A DNA stretch of 56,613 bases from Enterobacterales bacterium (GCA_015655145.1 JAATFO010000063.1:1-56613); one strand, 5' to 3'; counted from the stretch's first letter, positions 17,793 through 28,109 are shown. Made by a program: numbers and translations. The notes: generated by a model from the letters alone, not told the origin.

Positions 17793-18403
17793 TACGGTTG
17801 CTCCTGTTTCAACGTGACAGCCACCACATCCTGAACCTTGTTCGGTTGCAGGGTGACTGCCAGCACCAGTTGTACCGATTTACCGACCCAGTTGTTATCA
17901 ACCGTCGGCAGCTGTTTGACCGCATGACGGTTCAGCGCTTTGGTTAATTGGGCGAACTGCACCTGATTGGTAAAGTCTTCAAACTTAAACCCGGCGGCAT
18001 CGCGGATAGCGTTGCTGCGCACGATCGGACCAATCATCACCGGTACCGATTCACCATTAATCATCACCGTCAGCAAGCGATCTCGCTCAGCGGGGTTGCT
18101 GACGGCCGTTACCATACCTCCCGCGTGGACGAACACGCTGTCACTGCTGCCCGCTTTTAGCGCAGTGCTTTTGGTTTTCATCTCGTCCCAGCTCAGGGCG
18201 CGCTCCTGCGCGCCCTTCAGCACTTTACTGTCCCAGTTTTCCTCTGCGACCTGTTGCGGTGTCTGGCTGCTAAAGCTGGCTTTCGCCGCTGAGTTGTTCG
18301 GAATGATCGGCTGGCCACTGTCATCCAAATCCACTACCGTGCAGCCACCCAGCAATACGGAAACCACCAGTAGGCCAACCAACGGAAATTTCGTCACCAT
18401 CAT
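17792..18403 (-). CDS. DUF2291-type lipoprotein of a sugar ABC operon
   Basis: A 203-aa predicted lipoprotein: a short hydrophobic leader (LVGLLVVSVLLGG) ends in the lipobox LGGC, followed by an Asp at +4 (VVDLDD). The rest is a soluble domain with no catalytic motif that I recognise. Proteins of this type (DUF2291) recur between binding-protein and ATPase genes of pentose-type importers; their role is unknown. It starts 13 nt after the binding-protein stop and overlaps the ATPase gene. The family name is from recognition, not from a search. Confidence 0.7.
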   Translation of the reverse strand: MMVTKFPLVGLLVVSVLLGGCTVVDLDDSGQPIIPNNSAAKASFSSQTPQQVAEENWDSKVLKGAQERALSWDEMKTKSTALKAGSSDSVFVHAGGMVTAVSNPAERDRLLTVMINGESVPVMIGPIVRSNAIRDAAGFKFEDFTNQVQFAQLTKALNRHAVKQLPTVDNNWVGKSVQLVLAVTLQPNKVQDVVAVTLKQEQP

Positions 18404-18415
18404 CGATCCCCGGCG

Positions 18416-19384
<969 letters not shown>

Positions 19385-19559
19385 TATATGACTCATTATT
19401 CAAATCCTATTATCCATTACCGGCTTTTTTTGTCCAAGAAATCAGTACAAAAAAGAGAACAGGATCACAACTTATGGTTATATCCCGTTCACGGCGTGCG
19501 TCAGTTGTCATTTTCAGCGCCTTGCATAACAATGAGGTGAGTACGACGATGGAGGAACT

Positions 19560-20507
19560 ATGTCGAAACTGGATGAACAACGCTTGATGGTGAAAATAGC
19601 CACGCTCTACTACACGGGCGGGATGAAACAGTCCGATATTGCAAAAAACCTGCAACTCTCCCAGTCTTTTGTTTCGCGCATGCTGATGCGCTGCCTGAAT
19701 GAAGGTGTAGTAAAAATCAGCGTGCTCCCCCCCAGTAATGTCTTTCCTGCGGTGGAAAACGGCCTGGAGAAAAAGTACGGCATTCAGCAAGCGCTGGTGG
19801 TAGATGTTGAGGAGAATGCCACTCCGGCACAAATCAGGCAGGCGATTGGTTCTGCTGCTGCCCACTATATGGAAACGCGGATCCGTGCCAATGATCTGGT
19901 CGGTATCTCCTCCTGGAGCGGTACTATCCGCGCGATGGTAGATGCTCTGCACCCTCAAAGCATCAAGGCGCGCGGAGTGATCCAATTGCTGGGCGGGGTC
20001 GGGTCTAATGGCAATGTGCAGGCGACGATCCTCACGCAAACGCTGGCTGCCTACCTCAGTTGTCAGGCCTGGCTGCTGCCAGCCCAAAGTATCGAGCGTT
20101 CCGTCGAGGAACGTCAGCGCCTGGCAGCCAACGATGATGTCGCCGAGGTGGTAAGCAAGTTTGCCGAAGTGGATGTGGCGATTGTCGGTATTGGTGAGTT
20201 GGAGCCGTCACAGTTGTTGAAAAATTCCGGCAATTATTACGATGAAGGAATGTTGAAAATCCTCGCAGCCCGCGGCGCAGTGGGGGATATCTGCTTGCAT
20301 TACTTCGATGCCAGCGGCCAGCCGGTACTGGCTGAGAAGGAAGATCCGGTGATTGGTATGGAACTGGCTCAGGCACGCATTTGTCCGCAGGTCGTGGCGC
20401 TGGCCGGGGGGACCAGCAAAGCTAACGCCATTCGTGGCGCGCTGATGGGGCAATATATCAACGTGTTGATTGTTGATTACCCCACCGCCAGAAGACTGCT
20501 GGAGTAA
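19560..20507 (+). CDS. SorC/DeoR-type sugar-binding transcriptional regulator
   Basis: A 315-aa regulator. The N-terminal helix-turn-helix is visible in KIATLYYTGGMKQSDIAKNLQLSQSFVSRM, written here as two parts: the lead helix GGMKQSDIAKNL and the recognition helix SQSFVSRML (about residues 18-41). The C-terminal SorC sugar-phosphate-binding domain has LVGISSWSGTIRAMV, VAIVGIGEL, GAVGDIC, and VVALAGGTSKANAIRGAL. SorC proteins sense a phosphorylated sugar intermediate. It is divergent from the apiose-type operon and is its likely regulator. GGAGG lies 5 nt before the ATG at 19560. Confidence 0.87.
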   Translation: MSKLDEQRLMVKIATLYYTGGMKQSDIAKNLQLSQSFVSRMLMRCLNEGVVKISVLPPSNVFPAVENGLEKKYGIQQALVVDVEENATPAQIRQAIGSAAAHYMETRIRANDLVGISSWSGTIRAMVDALHPQSIKARGVIQLLGGVGSNGNVQATILTQTLAAYLSCQAWLLPAQSIERSVEERQRLAANDDVAEVVSKFAEVDVAIVGIGELEPSQLLKNSGNYYDEGMLKILAARGAVGDICLHYFDASGQPVLAEKEDPVIGMELAQARICPQVVALAGGTSKANAIRGALMGQYINVLIVDYPTARRLLE

Positions 20508-20757
20508 TTCGTCTGAACTCGTTGCAAGTAAAGTCATCGGGCTCGTATCTCTTTTTAAAGGGAAAAGTCCCGGATTATTCCCACCACCGCCAGAACATAT
20601 ATGCCAATATTTTCATTGTTATCAACTAACTTCAACGGAGGAAACAGAGATTAAAACAGTGTATTCATTCTAATTGAACACACTTTATAACGTTTGCAAG
20701 AGTAAAACCGGACAATAGCGCCAGCACAGCCAGCCATAACGGGGGCGCTGTACCCAG
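20508..20757. other. non-coding stretch after the SorC gene
   Basis: No gene is supported here. The stretch turns AT-rich near 20590-20700 and includes a weak hairpin (GGGAAAAGTCCC near 20561-20572) that might end sorC transcription. It marks the switch from the sugar operon to the patchwork that follows. Confidence 0.4.
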
Positions 20758-20928
20758 TCACGCAGCGCGGTACTTTCCCCTGAATGATTGACACCTCAAT
20801 GGGCCATCCCCCAGTGCTATTGCCATGGCTACCACGATCATGCCCAACATCTGCAGAACACGCTTTACCCGATGACCGAGCCGGCCGCCCCGGCGGGGCG
20901 ACACACTTTTATTCTCTGTTCCAGTCAT
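20758..20928 (-). pseudogene. short unrecognised ORF, possibly a broken gene fragment
   Basis: A 56-codon ORF with a basic N-terminus (SPRRGGRLGHRVKRV) followed by a hydrophobic helix (MLGMIVVAMAIAL). A basic-then-membrane layout is common at the start of conjugation-system membrane proteins, but I cannot name the family. It lies 16 nt downstream of the broken ORF at 20945-21193, in operon-like spacing. The reading frame changes character after the hydrophobic helix, which suggests truncation or a frameshift. Confidence 0.3.
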
Positions 20929-20944
20929 TGATGCATCCCCACGG

Positions 20945-21193
20945 TTACTGGTCTCTTTCCGGTACGGTCAGTTGGTTGAACCTGGTATCCGGGCTGTCAA
21001 CCGAATGACGCTGCGGGTTGGTTTCTGCGCGGTTGCTCTCGCGATCGATGATGGTCAGCGCCGCGTTACGGGAAATCTCGTGTTTCATATCCATCTCATT
21101 CTTCAGCGCCACTATATTGCGGTCCAGCGCCTCGATACGCCGATCGCCCTATTCCATCGCCATTTTCTGGACAGCGGTATTAGACTCTGACAT
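20945..21193 (-). pseudogene. small charged ORF interrupted by an amber codon
   Basis: From ATG at 21193 the frame reads 14 codons, meets TAG at 21149-21151, then stays open for 67 more codons to TAA at 20945-20947. The part after the stop (RRIEALDRNIVALKNEMD, then HEISRNAALTIIDRESNRAE) looks like a charged helical or coiled-coil protein. I do not recognise it. A conserved-looking frame on both sides of one stop suggests a recently inactivated gene, perhaps from a mobile element. Confidence 0.4.
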
Positions 21194-21202
21194 CCCGGCG
21201 CT

Positions 21203-21305
21203 CCCATGCTGATGGTTGCCGCTGTGCTGGCGGGTGTCGGACAGGGCTTAGGTCAGTCAGGAGGCCTGACACGGATTGGTCTGCGCGTCCCCGATGGGCA
21301 ACGCT
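21203..21305 (+). pseudogene. possible MFS-transporter fragment
   Basis: One frame gives about 34 residues (PMLMVAAVLAGVGQGLGQ, then GGLTRIGLRVPDGQR) that resemble the central helix and loop of MFS efflux proteins. Both ends are lost. It may be the remnant of another copy of a transporter gene near the intact one at 21428-22639. The identification is by eye only. Confidence 0.25.
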
Positions 21306-21427
21306 TGTGCCCGGTTTACGATTGTCATCGGAGTCGGTTGAGTAGTTCCTCGCTCTAAACAATGAGTTTTACCTTTATGCGCCTTCGACCACTTCGTTCA
21401 AATCCAGCGCCTGATCGTGCCGCGGGT

Positions 21428-22639
21428 TCATGAGCATGGAGAACGCTGGTTAGGGCCAGCTTTTCGTCTGGAATCAGCCCTTTGTGCCAACATCCAGAGG
21501 CAGCCCAGAACCACAACACCCGCTCCCACCCAGGCAGTGCTAACAAGGCCGGTAATCCCCAGGGCAACGCCCCCCAGAATCGAACCCAGCGCGATACCGC
21601 CGTTGAACCCGGCGATATTCAGTCCTGCAGCCACTGCAGGTGCCTGTGGTGCGTGGTCATGAGACAGAGCAATCACTCGAGCCTGAAGTGCTGGGACAGC
21701 GGCATAGGTCAGTGCACCCAGCAAGCCTATCAGAATTGCCATCATCGCAAGCGAAGATGCCGATGCCCACATTGCGAGCAATACCGCGGCCAGTCCGACC
21801 AACACCACCATCACCGCATGATCCGCGCCTTTGCGGTCAGTCAGGCGTCCGCCCCATATGTTGCCGATGGCGGCCATAACGCCATATCCAAGCATCAGTA
21901 AACTGCCGGTGCTTTCGGTTATCTGCGTGACCTGCAGGAGGATAGGCGAGATGTAGGTGTACAGCGTGAACGACCCGGCATAGGCCAAAACAGTGATACC
22001 AGCGCCGGCCAACAGGCGTGGATTGAACATAGCCTTGAGTCCATCCATCGCGTTGGCGTTGGCCTGGGCCGAGGCGTCGTTGTGGTCGGTCGGCATCAAG
22101 ATGAGCAAACCCAGAAAGCCGATGGCGCCACTGGTGGCCACCGCCATGAAGATCACCTGCCAGTTCAGGAGACTGCCGAAGTATGTTCCCAGGGGTACCC
22201 CGAAGACCAGGGCAAGGGTCAGTCCACCGAACACAACAGCGACGGCAGCGCCAGCACGATTACGCCCGACCAGTTGCGTGGCAACACTCGACGCAACAGC
22301 AAGGAACACACCATGACCGAGCCCAGAAGCGAAACGTGCTACCCGCATCGGGGCCAATGCATCTGACAGGCTCACCACCGCGTTGCCGATCGTGAACAAT
22401 CCCATGGACACCAACAGTAGACGCTTACGTGGCCAACGAGTCGCGAGGGCGGTCAGCCCAGGAGCGCCGATCACTGCTCCCAATGCGTAGGCCGTCACTG
22501 TCGTTCCGACCTGGCTGACGGTGGCGTGAAGATCGGCGGAGATGCTGGACACCAGACCGATGGTGACAAACTCGGTGAAACCCAGTGCGAAGGCACAGAG
22601 CGCGAAGACGTAGATGACAAAGGGCATACGCTCGCTCAT
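21428..22639 (-). CDS. MFS efflux transporter, sugar/drug efflux (AraJ/YdhP-like)
   Basis: A 403-aa inner-membrane protein with about 12 hydrophobic segments. The N-terminal FALGFTEFVTIGLVSSISADL and the A-loop GLTALATRWPRKRLLL match the arabinose-efflux/chloramphenicol-efflux group of MFS proteins. It probably exports a small molecule using the proton gradient. It starts 3 nt after the DJ-1/PfpI gene stops, so the two form a unit, with a LysR gene divergent. Base composition is GC-richer than the core genes in this window, which suggests horizontal transfer. Confidence 0.85.
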   Translation of the reverse strand: MSERMPFVIYVFALCAFALGFTEFVTIGLVSSISADLHATVSQVGTTVTAYALGAVIGAPGLTALATRWPRKRLLLVSMGLFTIGNAVVSLSDALAPMRVARFASGLGHGVFLAVASSVATQLVGRNRAGAAVAVVFGGLTLALVFGVPLGTYFGSLLNWQVIFMAVATSGAIGFLGLLILMPTDHNDASAQANANAMDGLKAMFNPRLLAGAGITVLAYAGSFTLYTYISPILLQVTQITESTGSLLMLGYGVMAAIGNIWGGRLTDRKGADHAVMVVLVGLAAVLLAMWASASSLAMMAILIGLLGALTYAAVPALQARVIALSHDHAPQAPAVAAGLNIAGFNGGIALGSILGGVALGITGLVSTAWVGAGVVVLGCLWMLAQRADSRRKAGPNQRSPCS

Positions 22640-22642
22640 GAT

Positions 22643-23347
22643 TTAGGCCCGTCCATCAACGTTGGATGCCAACAGAGTCAGCATCGCTTCAGCGACTCCG
22701 TTGGCCGATATGGGGTTCTGACCAGTAACCAGCCGCTCGCTCACCACGATCTGGGCCTGAAAGTTCACAGCAGAAAGATGCCTTGCTCCACGCTCCTGTA
22801 GAACATCGGCCAGCATAAATGGCGCGGTGTCGTATAAGCCGACTGCTCGTTCCTCGTCGTGGGTGAAGGCGGATATCACCTTGTCGGCGACCAGATAGTG
22901 GCCATCGGAGAGTTTGATATTCACCAATCCCGCCGGACCATGACAAACCGCCGATACCACGCCACCATCCTCGTAAATTCGTGCGGCGATAGCGGCCAGT
23001 TCAACGTTGTCGGGGAAATTCCACATCATCGCGTGACCACCGGCATACAAGATGGCGGCATAAACGTCGGGATCGATCTGTAACGGTGCCAACGTATTTT
23101 CAGTTGCTCCGCGAAGCTTTGCATCATGCCATAATTCAGCATTGACGGGATAATCCAGGTTTAGCCCGTCTACATAGGTCTTGCCGCCCTTCGGGCTGAC
23201 GAAATCAACGCTGAAACCCGCCTCCATGAGAACGTTGTATGGATGACTCACCCAAGACAGATAGAAGCCGCTGGGTACGTCATCAGTTGCGTCTGCGGGC
23301 CCTTTACTGTCGTGGCTGGTCAACACAAAGAGTATGCACTGTGACAT
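22643..23347 (-). CDS. DJ-1/PfpI-family type 1 glutamine amidotransferase-like protein
   Basis: A 234-aa protein of the DJ-1/PfpI superfamily. The nucleophile elbow is SAVCHGPAGLV (Cys at about residue 139), preceded by YAAILYAGGHAMMWNFPDN. Relatives include HchA-like glyoxalase III/deglycase proteins and stress chaperones. The ATG at 23347 has AAGGAG 8 nt upstream. It is the first gene of a leftward pair with the MFS transporter and is divergent from a LysR regulator. This trio is a recurring accessory arrangement in proteobacteria, probably for reactive-carbonyl or toxicant stress. Confidence 0.82.
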   Translation of the reverse strand: MSQCILFVLTSHDSKGPADATDDVPSGFYLSWVSHPYNVLMEAGFSVDFVSPKGGKTYVDGLNLDYPVNAELWHDAKLRGATENTLAPLQIDPDVYAAILYAGGHAMMWNFPDNVELAAIAARIYEDGGVVSAVCHGPAGLVNIKLSDGHYLVADKVISAFTHDEERAVGLYDTAPFMLADVLQERGARHLSAVNFQAQIVVSERLVTGQNPISANGVAEAMLTLLASNVDGRA

Positions 23348-23508
23348 TTTTTGACTCCTTTGCATATTTGATAGCGCATATAGCATCCACCCGCAGCTTC
23401 AGGCTGCAAGGCTGGACGGGCATGTTCGGCGTCCATTTTGGATGATTTACCTTGACCCTAAAAGCGCCTAAAATAGACAAACACTTTACCCAAAAAGGCC
23501 CAAATCAA

Positions 23509-24408
23509 TTGCGTAACGAAGATCTCGCCGTCTTTCTGCATGTGGTTGACCATCACAGTTTTTCAGCGGCGGCCAGGGATCTACACATCGCGCCGAAAGC
23601 TGTCAGCAAGCAGATCGCCAGGCTGGAAGGCGCTCTTGGAACCACCTTGTTTGAAAGGAACACCCGCAACTTGCGCATCACGGACGAAGGGCGTGCCATT
23701 GCGGAAAGAGCGCGTGTAGCCCTGTCTGTGCTTGACGAAGTGAAAGAGCTAGCAAGAGGTGGAAGCCAGGAACTGACCGGCAACATCCGCCTGACAGCTC
23801 CAGCCCCGTTTGGACGCAAGTTTGTTGCATCAGCGATCACTGACTTTTGCCGACTACATCCCAGGGTCAGGTTTGATCTGCGTATCTCCGATAAGGTTCA
23901 GGATCTCTATAGCGGCGATCTGGATGTGGCGATACGCATGGGCGAACTGGCCGATTCAAGGCTTCTTGCGCGCCGAGTGGCGGACAATAGACGCATTCTG
24001 GTGGCTTCGCCGGGCTTCGTAGCGGCACATGGAAATCCCGGGCGACCGGAAGAATTGGAACACTACAATTGTCTGGTGTTCGCCTATCCCGGATTGCTGC
24101 AAAACACCTGGCCACTAAAAAAGGGGCAACGCGAGAAGTCCGTATTAATCGGCGGAACGCTCTGCAGCGACAACGGCGATGTTTTGCACGAATGGTGCCT
24201 GGCCGGATTGGGAATATCGCTACGTGAAACCTGGGACATTCATAGCGAGCTGCGCACCGGACAACTGGTGCGCGTGCTTCCGGATTGGGAGGGTGTAGCC
24301 TCAAAAATCAGCCTTGTCCGCGCGCGCAGAGAGCCCGTGCCACATCGGTTGACAGCTTTCAGCGAATTCCTGCTTGAACGATGGCGTCAAGCGCCATGGG
24401 ACGAATAA
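23509..24408 (+). CDS. LysR-family transcriptional regulator
   Basis: A LysR regulator of about 299 aa. The N-terminal winged helix is clear: SFSAAARDLHIAPKAVSKQI and LEGALGTTLFERNTR. The effector domain follows (TGNIRLTAPAPFGRKFV, then DLDVAIRMGEL). I chose TTG at 23509 (LRNEDLAVFLHVV) because it yields the usual LysR start and has AAGG about 10 nt upstream; the frame is open further upstream to a TTG at 23452. It is divergent from the DJ-1/MFS pair and is likely to control it. Confidence 0.82.
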   Translation: MRNEDLAVFLHVVDHHSFSAAARDLHIAPKAVSKQIARLEGALGTTLFERNTRNLRITDEGRAIAERARVALSVLDEVKELARGGSQELTGNIRLTAPAPFGRKFVASAITDFCRLHPRVRFDLRISDKVQDLYSGDLDVAIRMGELADSRLLARRVADNRRILVASPGFVAAHGNPGRPEELEHYNCLVFAYPGLLQNTWPLKKGQREKSVLIGGTLCSDNGDVLHEWCLAGLGISLRETWDIHSELRTGQLVRVLPDWEGVASKISLVRARREPVPHRLTAFSEFLLERWRQAPWDE

Positions 24409-24429
24409 GCAGAACCAGAACGTGACAAA

Positions 24430-24682
24430 CCATCCAACCCGCAGAGCGGGCAGATCACTCGACAGCCTGCGGCCGAACAATATCCGCTCCCCAGGATAGG
24501 ATCCAGGGCTTGCCATCGTTCAGCCTGCAAATACGGACTCTTGTCAAAAGCAGCAATCGAAGCCCAGGCTGGGTGTCAGGACTCGATGCTTGTCTCGTTG
24601 ACCTCGGCACCTTCAGCAACAATCTGGAATCCACCTTGTCCGTATTCATGGACGTAAAAACCCCGGATGTTGGCGGTTTCCA
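24430..24682 (-). pseudogene. readable fragment of an unidentified protein, broken by a stop
   Basis: On the minus strand one frame gives ETANIRGFYVHEYGQGG, then FQIVAEGAEVNETSIES, a TGA near 24580, and then HPAWASIAAFDKSPYLQ followed by AERWQALDPILG. The composition looks like real protein on both sides of the stop. I do not recognise the family. It fills the 290-bp space between lysR and the repeat next to tRNA-Gly, where integrase or island-end genes often lie. It may equally be chance. Confidence 0.28.
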
Positions 24683-24695
24683 GTGGACGTCACTG

Positions 24696-24731
24696 GAACG
24701 AAAAAAGGACCCTAAGGTCCTTATTTCAACG
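24696..24731 (+). repeat. right copy of the 36-bp direct repeat containing a terminator
   Basis: Same orientation as 10691-10726 with one T/A difference. The inner hairpin (AAAAAAGGACC / GGTCCTTATTT) lies between the convergent lysR and tRNA-Gly genes and can act as the terminator of the tRNA transcript, 38 nt beyond the tRNA 3' end. Confidence 0.7.
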
Positions 24732-24768
24732 AATGACAGAATTCGATAAAACTCTGTAAAACATAAAT

Positions 24769-24844
<76 letters not shown>

Positions 24845-24926
24845 AATCAATCAACAAGATAATTACCAACCTGCTGATTTAGTTTATCTTCAGGCGCATA
24901 TACTGTGCTGCCGTTCAATGCGTTGC

Positions 24927-24954
24927 ATTCTACTGACCTGGAGAAATGAGTCAA
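24927..24954 (-). promoter_or_regulatory. promoter of tRNA-Gly
   Basis: On the minus strand, TTGACT (24949-24954) and TAGAAT (24927-24932) are separated by 16 nt, close to the sigma-70 consensus. The predicted start leaves a leader of about 75 nt before the mature tRNA. The discriminator GCAACGC is moderately GC-rich. Confidence 0.65.
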
Positions 24955-25004
24955 TAAAATTATCCTCACTTCACGTCCGTTTGCTGCTTTTTAAATCGCA
25001 TCGA

Positions 25005-25553
25005 TTACCGTTCAAGCAAATCTCCGCGCGCTGCGTTTAGATATTGAAACATTGACCAAAATGTCAGGACGGCTGCAACGTACAACGCAACCGTGCCAAT
25101 GCCCTCAACGAGCGGGGCCGGACGCCATAATAAGGCAAACAACGCGAGCATCTGGGCGGTGGTTTTCACTTTCCCAATCCAGGAAACTGCAACGCTGCTA
25201 CGTTTGCCGATTTCCGCCATCCACTCACGCAATGCGGAAATAATAATTTCACGGGCGATCATGGTTGCGGCCGGCAGCGTAATCCACCAGGCATGAAAAT
25301 GATCAGTCACCAAAACCAGCGCTATCGCCACCATGACTTTATCCGCAACCGGATCAAGGAAAGCGCCAAAACGCGTGGTTTGCTTCCAGCGACGAGCAAG
25401 AAAGCCATCAAACCAGTCAGTAAAAGCCGCAACAATAAAAATTAAAGCGCAAGCCAACGGCGCCCATTGAAATGGCAGATAAAATGCCAGCACAAAGAAC
25501 GGAATAAGAACAATACGAAACAGGGTGAGCCATGTTGGTATATTAAATTGCAT
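25005..25553 (-). CDS. pgsA: CDP-diacylglycerol-glycerol-3-phosphate 3-phosphatidyltransferase
   Basis: A 182-aa inner-membrane enzyme that makes phosphatidylglycerophosphate, the first committed step toward phosphatidylglycerol and cardiolipin. The CDP-alcohol phosphotransferase motif is complete: the DG and AR parts in [11 protein letters not shown], then [11 protein letters not shown] with the two Asp residues (about residues 46-74). The length equals E. coli PgsA. It follows uvrC by 65 nt in the conserved uvrY-uvrC-pgsA order, so the uvrC stop could reduce its expression by polarity. Confidence 0.96.
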   Translation of the reverse strand: MQFNIPTWLTLFRIVLIPFFVLAFYLPFQWAPLACALIFIVAAFTDWFDGFLARRWKQTTRFGAFLDPVADKVMVAIALVLVTDHFHAWWITLPAATMIAREIIISALREWMAEIGKRSSVAVSWIGKVKTTAQMLALFALLWRPAPLVEGIGTVALYVAAVLTFWSMFQYLNAARGDLLER

Positions 25554-25618
25554 ATGTCACGGTAACTGTCTGGCCAGAGTAGAATTTACCCGTATGTTGC
25601 TACATTGCCCGCTGGGTT

Positions 25619-27457
25619 TCAATGCCAGTGTTTCAGAGAATGGAAGATTTTCTCTGCCAGAGCCTGTGAAATTCCGGGCACATGGGCGATTTCTTCCACT
25701 GATGCATTCATTAGCGGTTGCAGGCCGCCCATGTATTTAAGCAGCTGCTGACGGCGTTTCGGGCCGATACCCTCAATATTTTCCAGTGTACTGGTGTTCT
25801 TCACTTTTGCTCTTTTGTTACGGTGCCCCGTAATTGCATGATTGTGAGAATCATCACGAATATGCTGGATAACATGCAGTGCGGGTGAATCTGCCGGCAA
25901 TGAAAATCCCTCGCCCTCAGGTGCAAGAAACAACGTTTCCAGTCCTGCTTTACGATCGCTGCCTTTCGCAACACCGAGCAACAGCGGATGGTTTTTGTCC
26001 CAGGGCACATTAAGTTCAGCAAATACATTTTTCGCCTGCGCCAGTTGCCCTTTGCCGCCATCGATTACAATGATATCCGGAATTTTCTCTGGCTCCAGCG
26101 CTTTCCCATAACGGCGGCGTAACACCTGTTCCATGGCCGCGTAATCATCGCCGGGTGTAATCCCGGTAATGTTATAGCGGCGGTATTCTGCCCGTTGCGG
26201 ACCATTACGGTCAAAAACGACACAAGACGCCACGGTTTGTTCCCCCATCGTGTGACTGATATCAAAACACTCCATGCGTTTGATCGCAGGCAACGCCAGC
26301 GTTTCAGCCAACGCCGTCAGCCGCTGATGAATAGTCTATTGCTGCGCCAGCCGGGTAACCAGCGCGGTCGCCGCATTGGTTCGCGCCAGTTTCAGGTAGC
26401 GGGCGCGATCACCTCGCGGTTTGCTCTGTATATTAACACGGCGGCCGGCCAGTTCTGTCAGCGAGTCAGCCAACACGTCACGCTCAGGCAAAGCAAAATC
26501 GAGTAATATTTCCGCAGGCAAGGTTCGCGCTTCACTGCCTTGCAGATAAAACTGTCCGACAAACGTTTGCACTACCTCAGCCAGATCTGTCCCGGCCGGG
26601 ATCCGGGGAAAATAACTGCGGCTACCAAGCACTTTCCCCTGACGGATGAACAATACATGCAGACATGTCATTCCGGCATCGTAGGCCACGCCAATCACGT
26701 CGGCATCATCACCCTGGCGGGAGACAAACTGCTTTTCAGTGACTTGTCGAACCGCCAGAATCTGATCACGCAGACGAGCGGCCTCTTCAAAACGCAAGTC
26801 TTTGCTGGCGGCTTCCATCCGGCTCACCAGCAAATTCAACACCTGGTCATCTTTACCGGAGAGGAACAGCCGCACATAGTCAGTTTGTTGCGCATATTCC
26901 TCGGCACTGACCAGACCGTCGACACACGGGCCAAGACAGCGACCAATCTGATATTGCAGGCACGGACGGGAACGGTTGCTGTATACGCTGTTTTCACACT
27001 GGCGTACCGGAAAAATTTTCTGCAACAACGCCAGTGTCTCCCGGACCGCATAACCACCCGGAAATGGGCCGAAATATTCACCTTTGGCATGTTTTGCCCC
27101 GCGATACATCGTCAGGCGCGGATGACGATCGGCACTGAGAAAAATGTAGGGATAAGACTTATCATCGCGCAACAGAACGTTATAGCGTGGTTGATAAAGC
27201 TTAATATAGTTGTGTTCCAGCAGCAGCGCTTCCGTTTCCGTGTGCATCACTGTCACATCAATCTGCCGAATGTGGGCAACCAGTGCTTCAGTTTTACGGC
27301 TGGCGACATAACTGCGGAAATAGCTGGTTAACCGTTTTTTGAGATCTTTGGCTTTGCCAACATAGATGACTGTACCACCAGCATCATACATCCGGTACAC
27401 GCCAGATTGGCTGGTTACAGTCTTCAGAAAAGATTTTGCGTCAAAAACTTCACTCAC
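25619..27457 (-). pseudogene. uvrC: excinuclease ABC subunit C, interrupted by an in-frame amber codon
   Basis: UvrC makes both DNA incisions in nucleotide excision repair. The frame from ATG at 27457 encodes the GIY-YIG domain ([10 protein letters not shown] and [14 protein letters not shown], residues 15-45), the Cys cluster region and the UVR domain ([11 protein letters not shown], about residue 211). It then meets TAG at 26336-26338 (codon 374). The same frame continues without a shift through the RNase H-like domain ([28 protein letters not shown] [11 protein letters not shown]) and the helix-hairpin-helix ([13 protein letters not shown]) to the normal stop. Total length of 612 codons plus stop is close to the 610 aa of E. 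coli. E. coli has Ser at this position, so one base change (TCG to TAG) is enough. The 373-aa product would lack the 5' incision domain. Sequencing error or suppression is possible. Confidence 0.9.
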
Positions 27458-28109
27458 TACTGCTCAGAGACTCCGCATTAAACAGGCCATGCCGGATGGC
27501 TAAATGCGTTAACTCTACATCGCCACTAATATTTAGTTTACTAAACATGCGGTAGCGGTAGCTGTTAACGGTTTTCGGGCTCAGATTCAGTTGTTCTGAG
27601 ATATCAGTGACTTTTTGCCCTTTGGTAATCATCAGCATAATCTGCAATTCGCGTTCTGACAAACAGTTGAATGGCGACTCCGCTTTTTGCGGCTCAATTT
27701 GACTCAGCGCCATCTGCTGTGCAATATCCGAAGCGATATAACGCTGGCCGGCATGCACCGAGCGAATCGCACTGATTACCTCTTGCGGCGCCGCACCTTT
27801 ACTCAGGTATCCCGCCGCACCAGCCTGCATCACTTTTGCCGGCAATGGGTTCTCAGTGTAGATAGTCAACATGATGATTTTGATATCAGGGTTAAAACGC
27901 ACGATTTTTCGTGTCGCTTCAAGGCCACCGATACCAGGCATATTCATATCCATCAACACGACATCAACATTGTTGGAGCGACACCATTTAACCGCATCTT
28001 CACCGCAGCTTGTTTCAGCGACGACATGAATACCTTTAATATCATCCAGTATACGCCGAATTCCCGTGCGTACCAGTTCGTGGTCATCAACAAGAAGGAT
28101 GCTGATCAA
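27450..28109 (-). CDS. uvrY: response regulator UvrY (GacA family)
   Basis: A 219-aa two-component response regulator, partner of BarA, that activates the CsrB/CsrC small RNAs and so controls carbon storage, motility and virulence traits. The receiver domain has the phosphorylated Asp in [10 protein letters not shown] (about residue 54) and the Lys in [11 protein letters not shown]. The C-terminal LuxR-type helix-turn-helix is [20 protein letters not shown] then [14 protein letters not shown] chose TTG at 28109 (start reads (M)[11 protein letters not shown]), as in E. coli, with GGAG upstream; the frame is open to 28199. It overlaps uvrC by 8 nt. Confidence 0.95.
   Translation of the reverse strand: MISILLVDDHELVRTGIRRILDDIKGIHVVAETSCGEDAVKWCRSNNVDVVLMDMNMPGIGGLEATRKIVRFNPDIKIIMLTIYTENPLPAKVMQAGAAGYLSKGAAPQEVISAIRSVHAGQRYIASDIAQQMALSQIEPQKAESPFNCLSERELQIMLMITKGQKVTDISEQLNLSPKTVNSYRYRMFSKLNISGDVELTHLAIRHGLFNAESLSSSE

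Noticed and set aside
25619..26311. A separate gene starting at TTG 26311 for the C-terminal half of UvrC
   Set aside because: It is in the same frame as the upstream half, has no ribosome binding site, and aligns seamlessly with UvrC. It is the 3' part of a nonsense-interrupted gene.
26336..26338. Amber codon reassigned to an amino acid in this organism
   Set aside because: TAG is used as a normal stop elsewhere, for example at the end of marR (10619-10621) and yccS (53371-53373), so general reassignment is unlikely.
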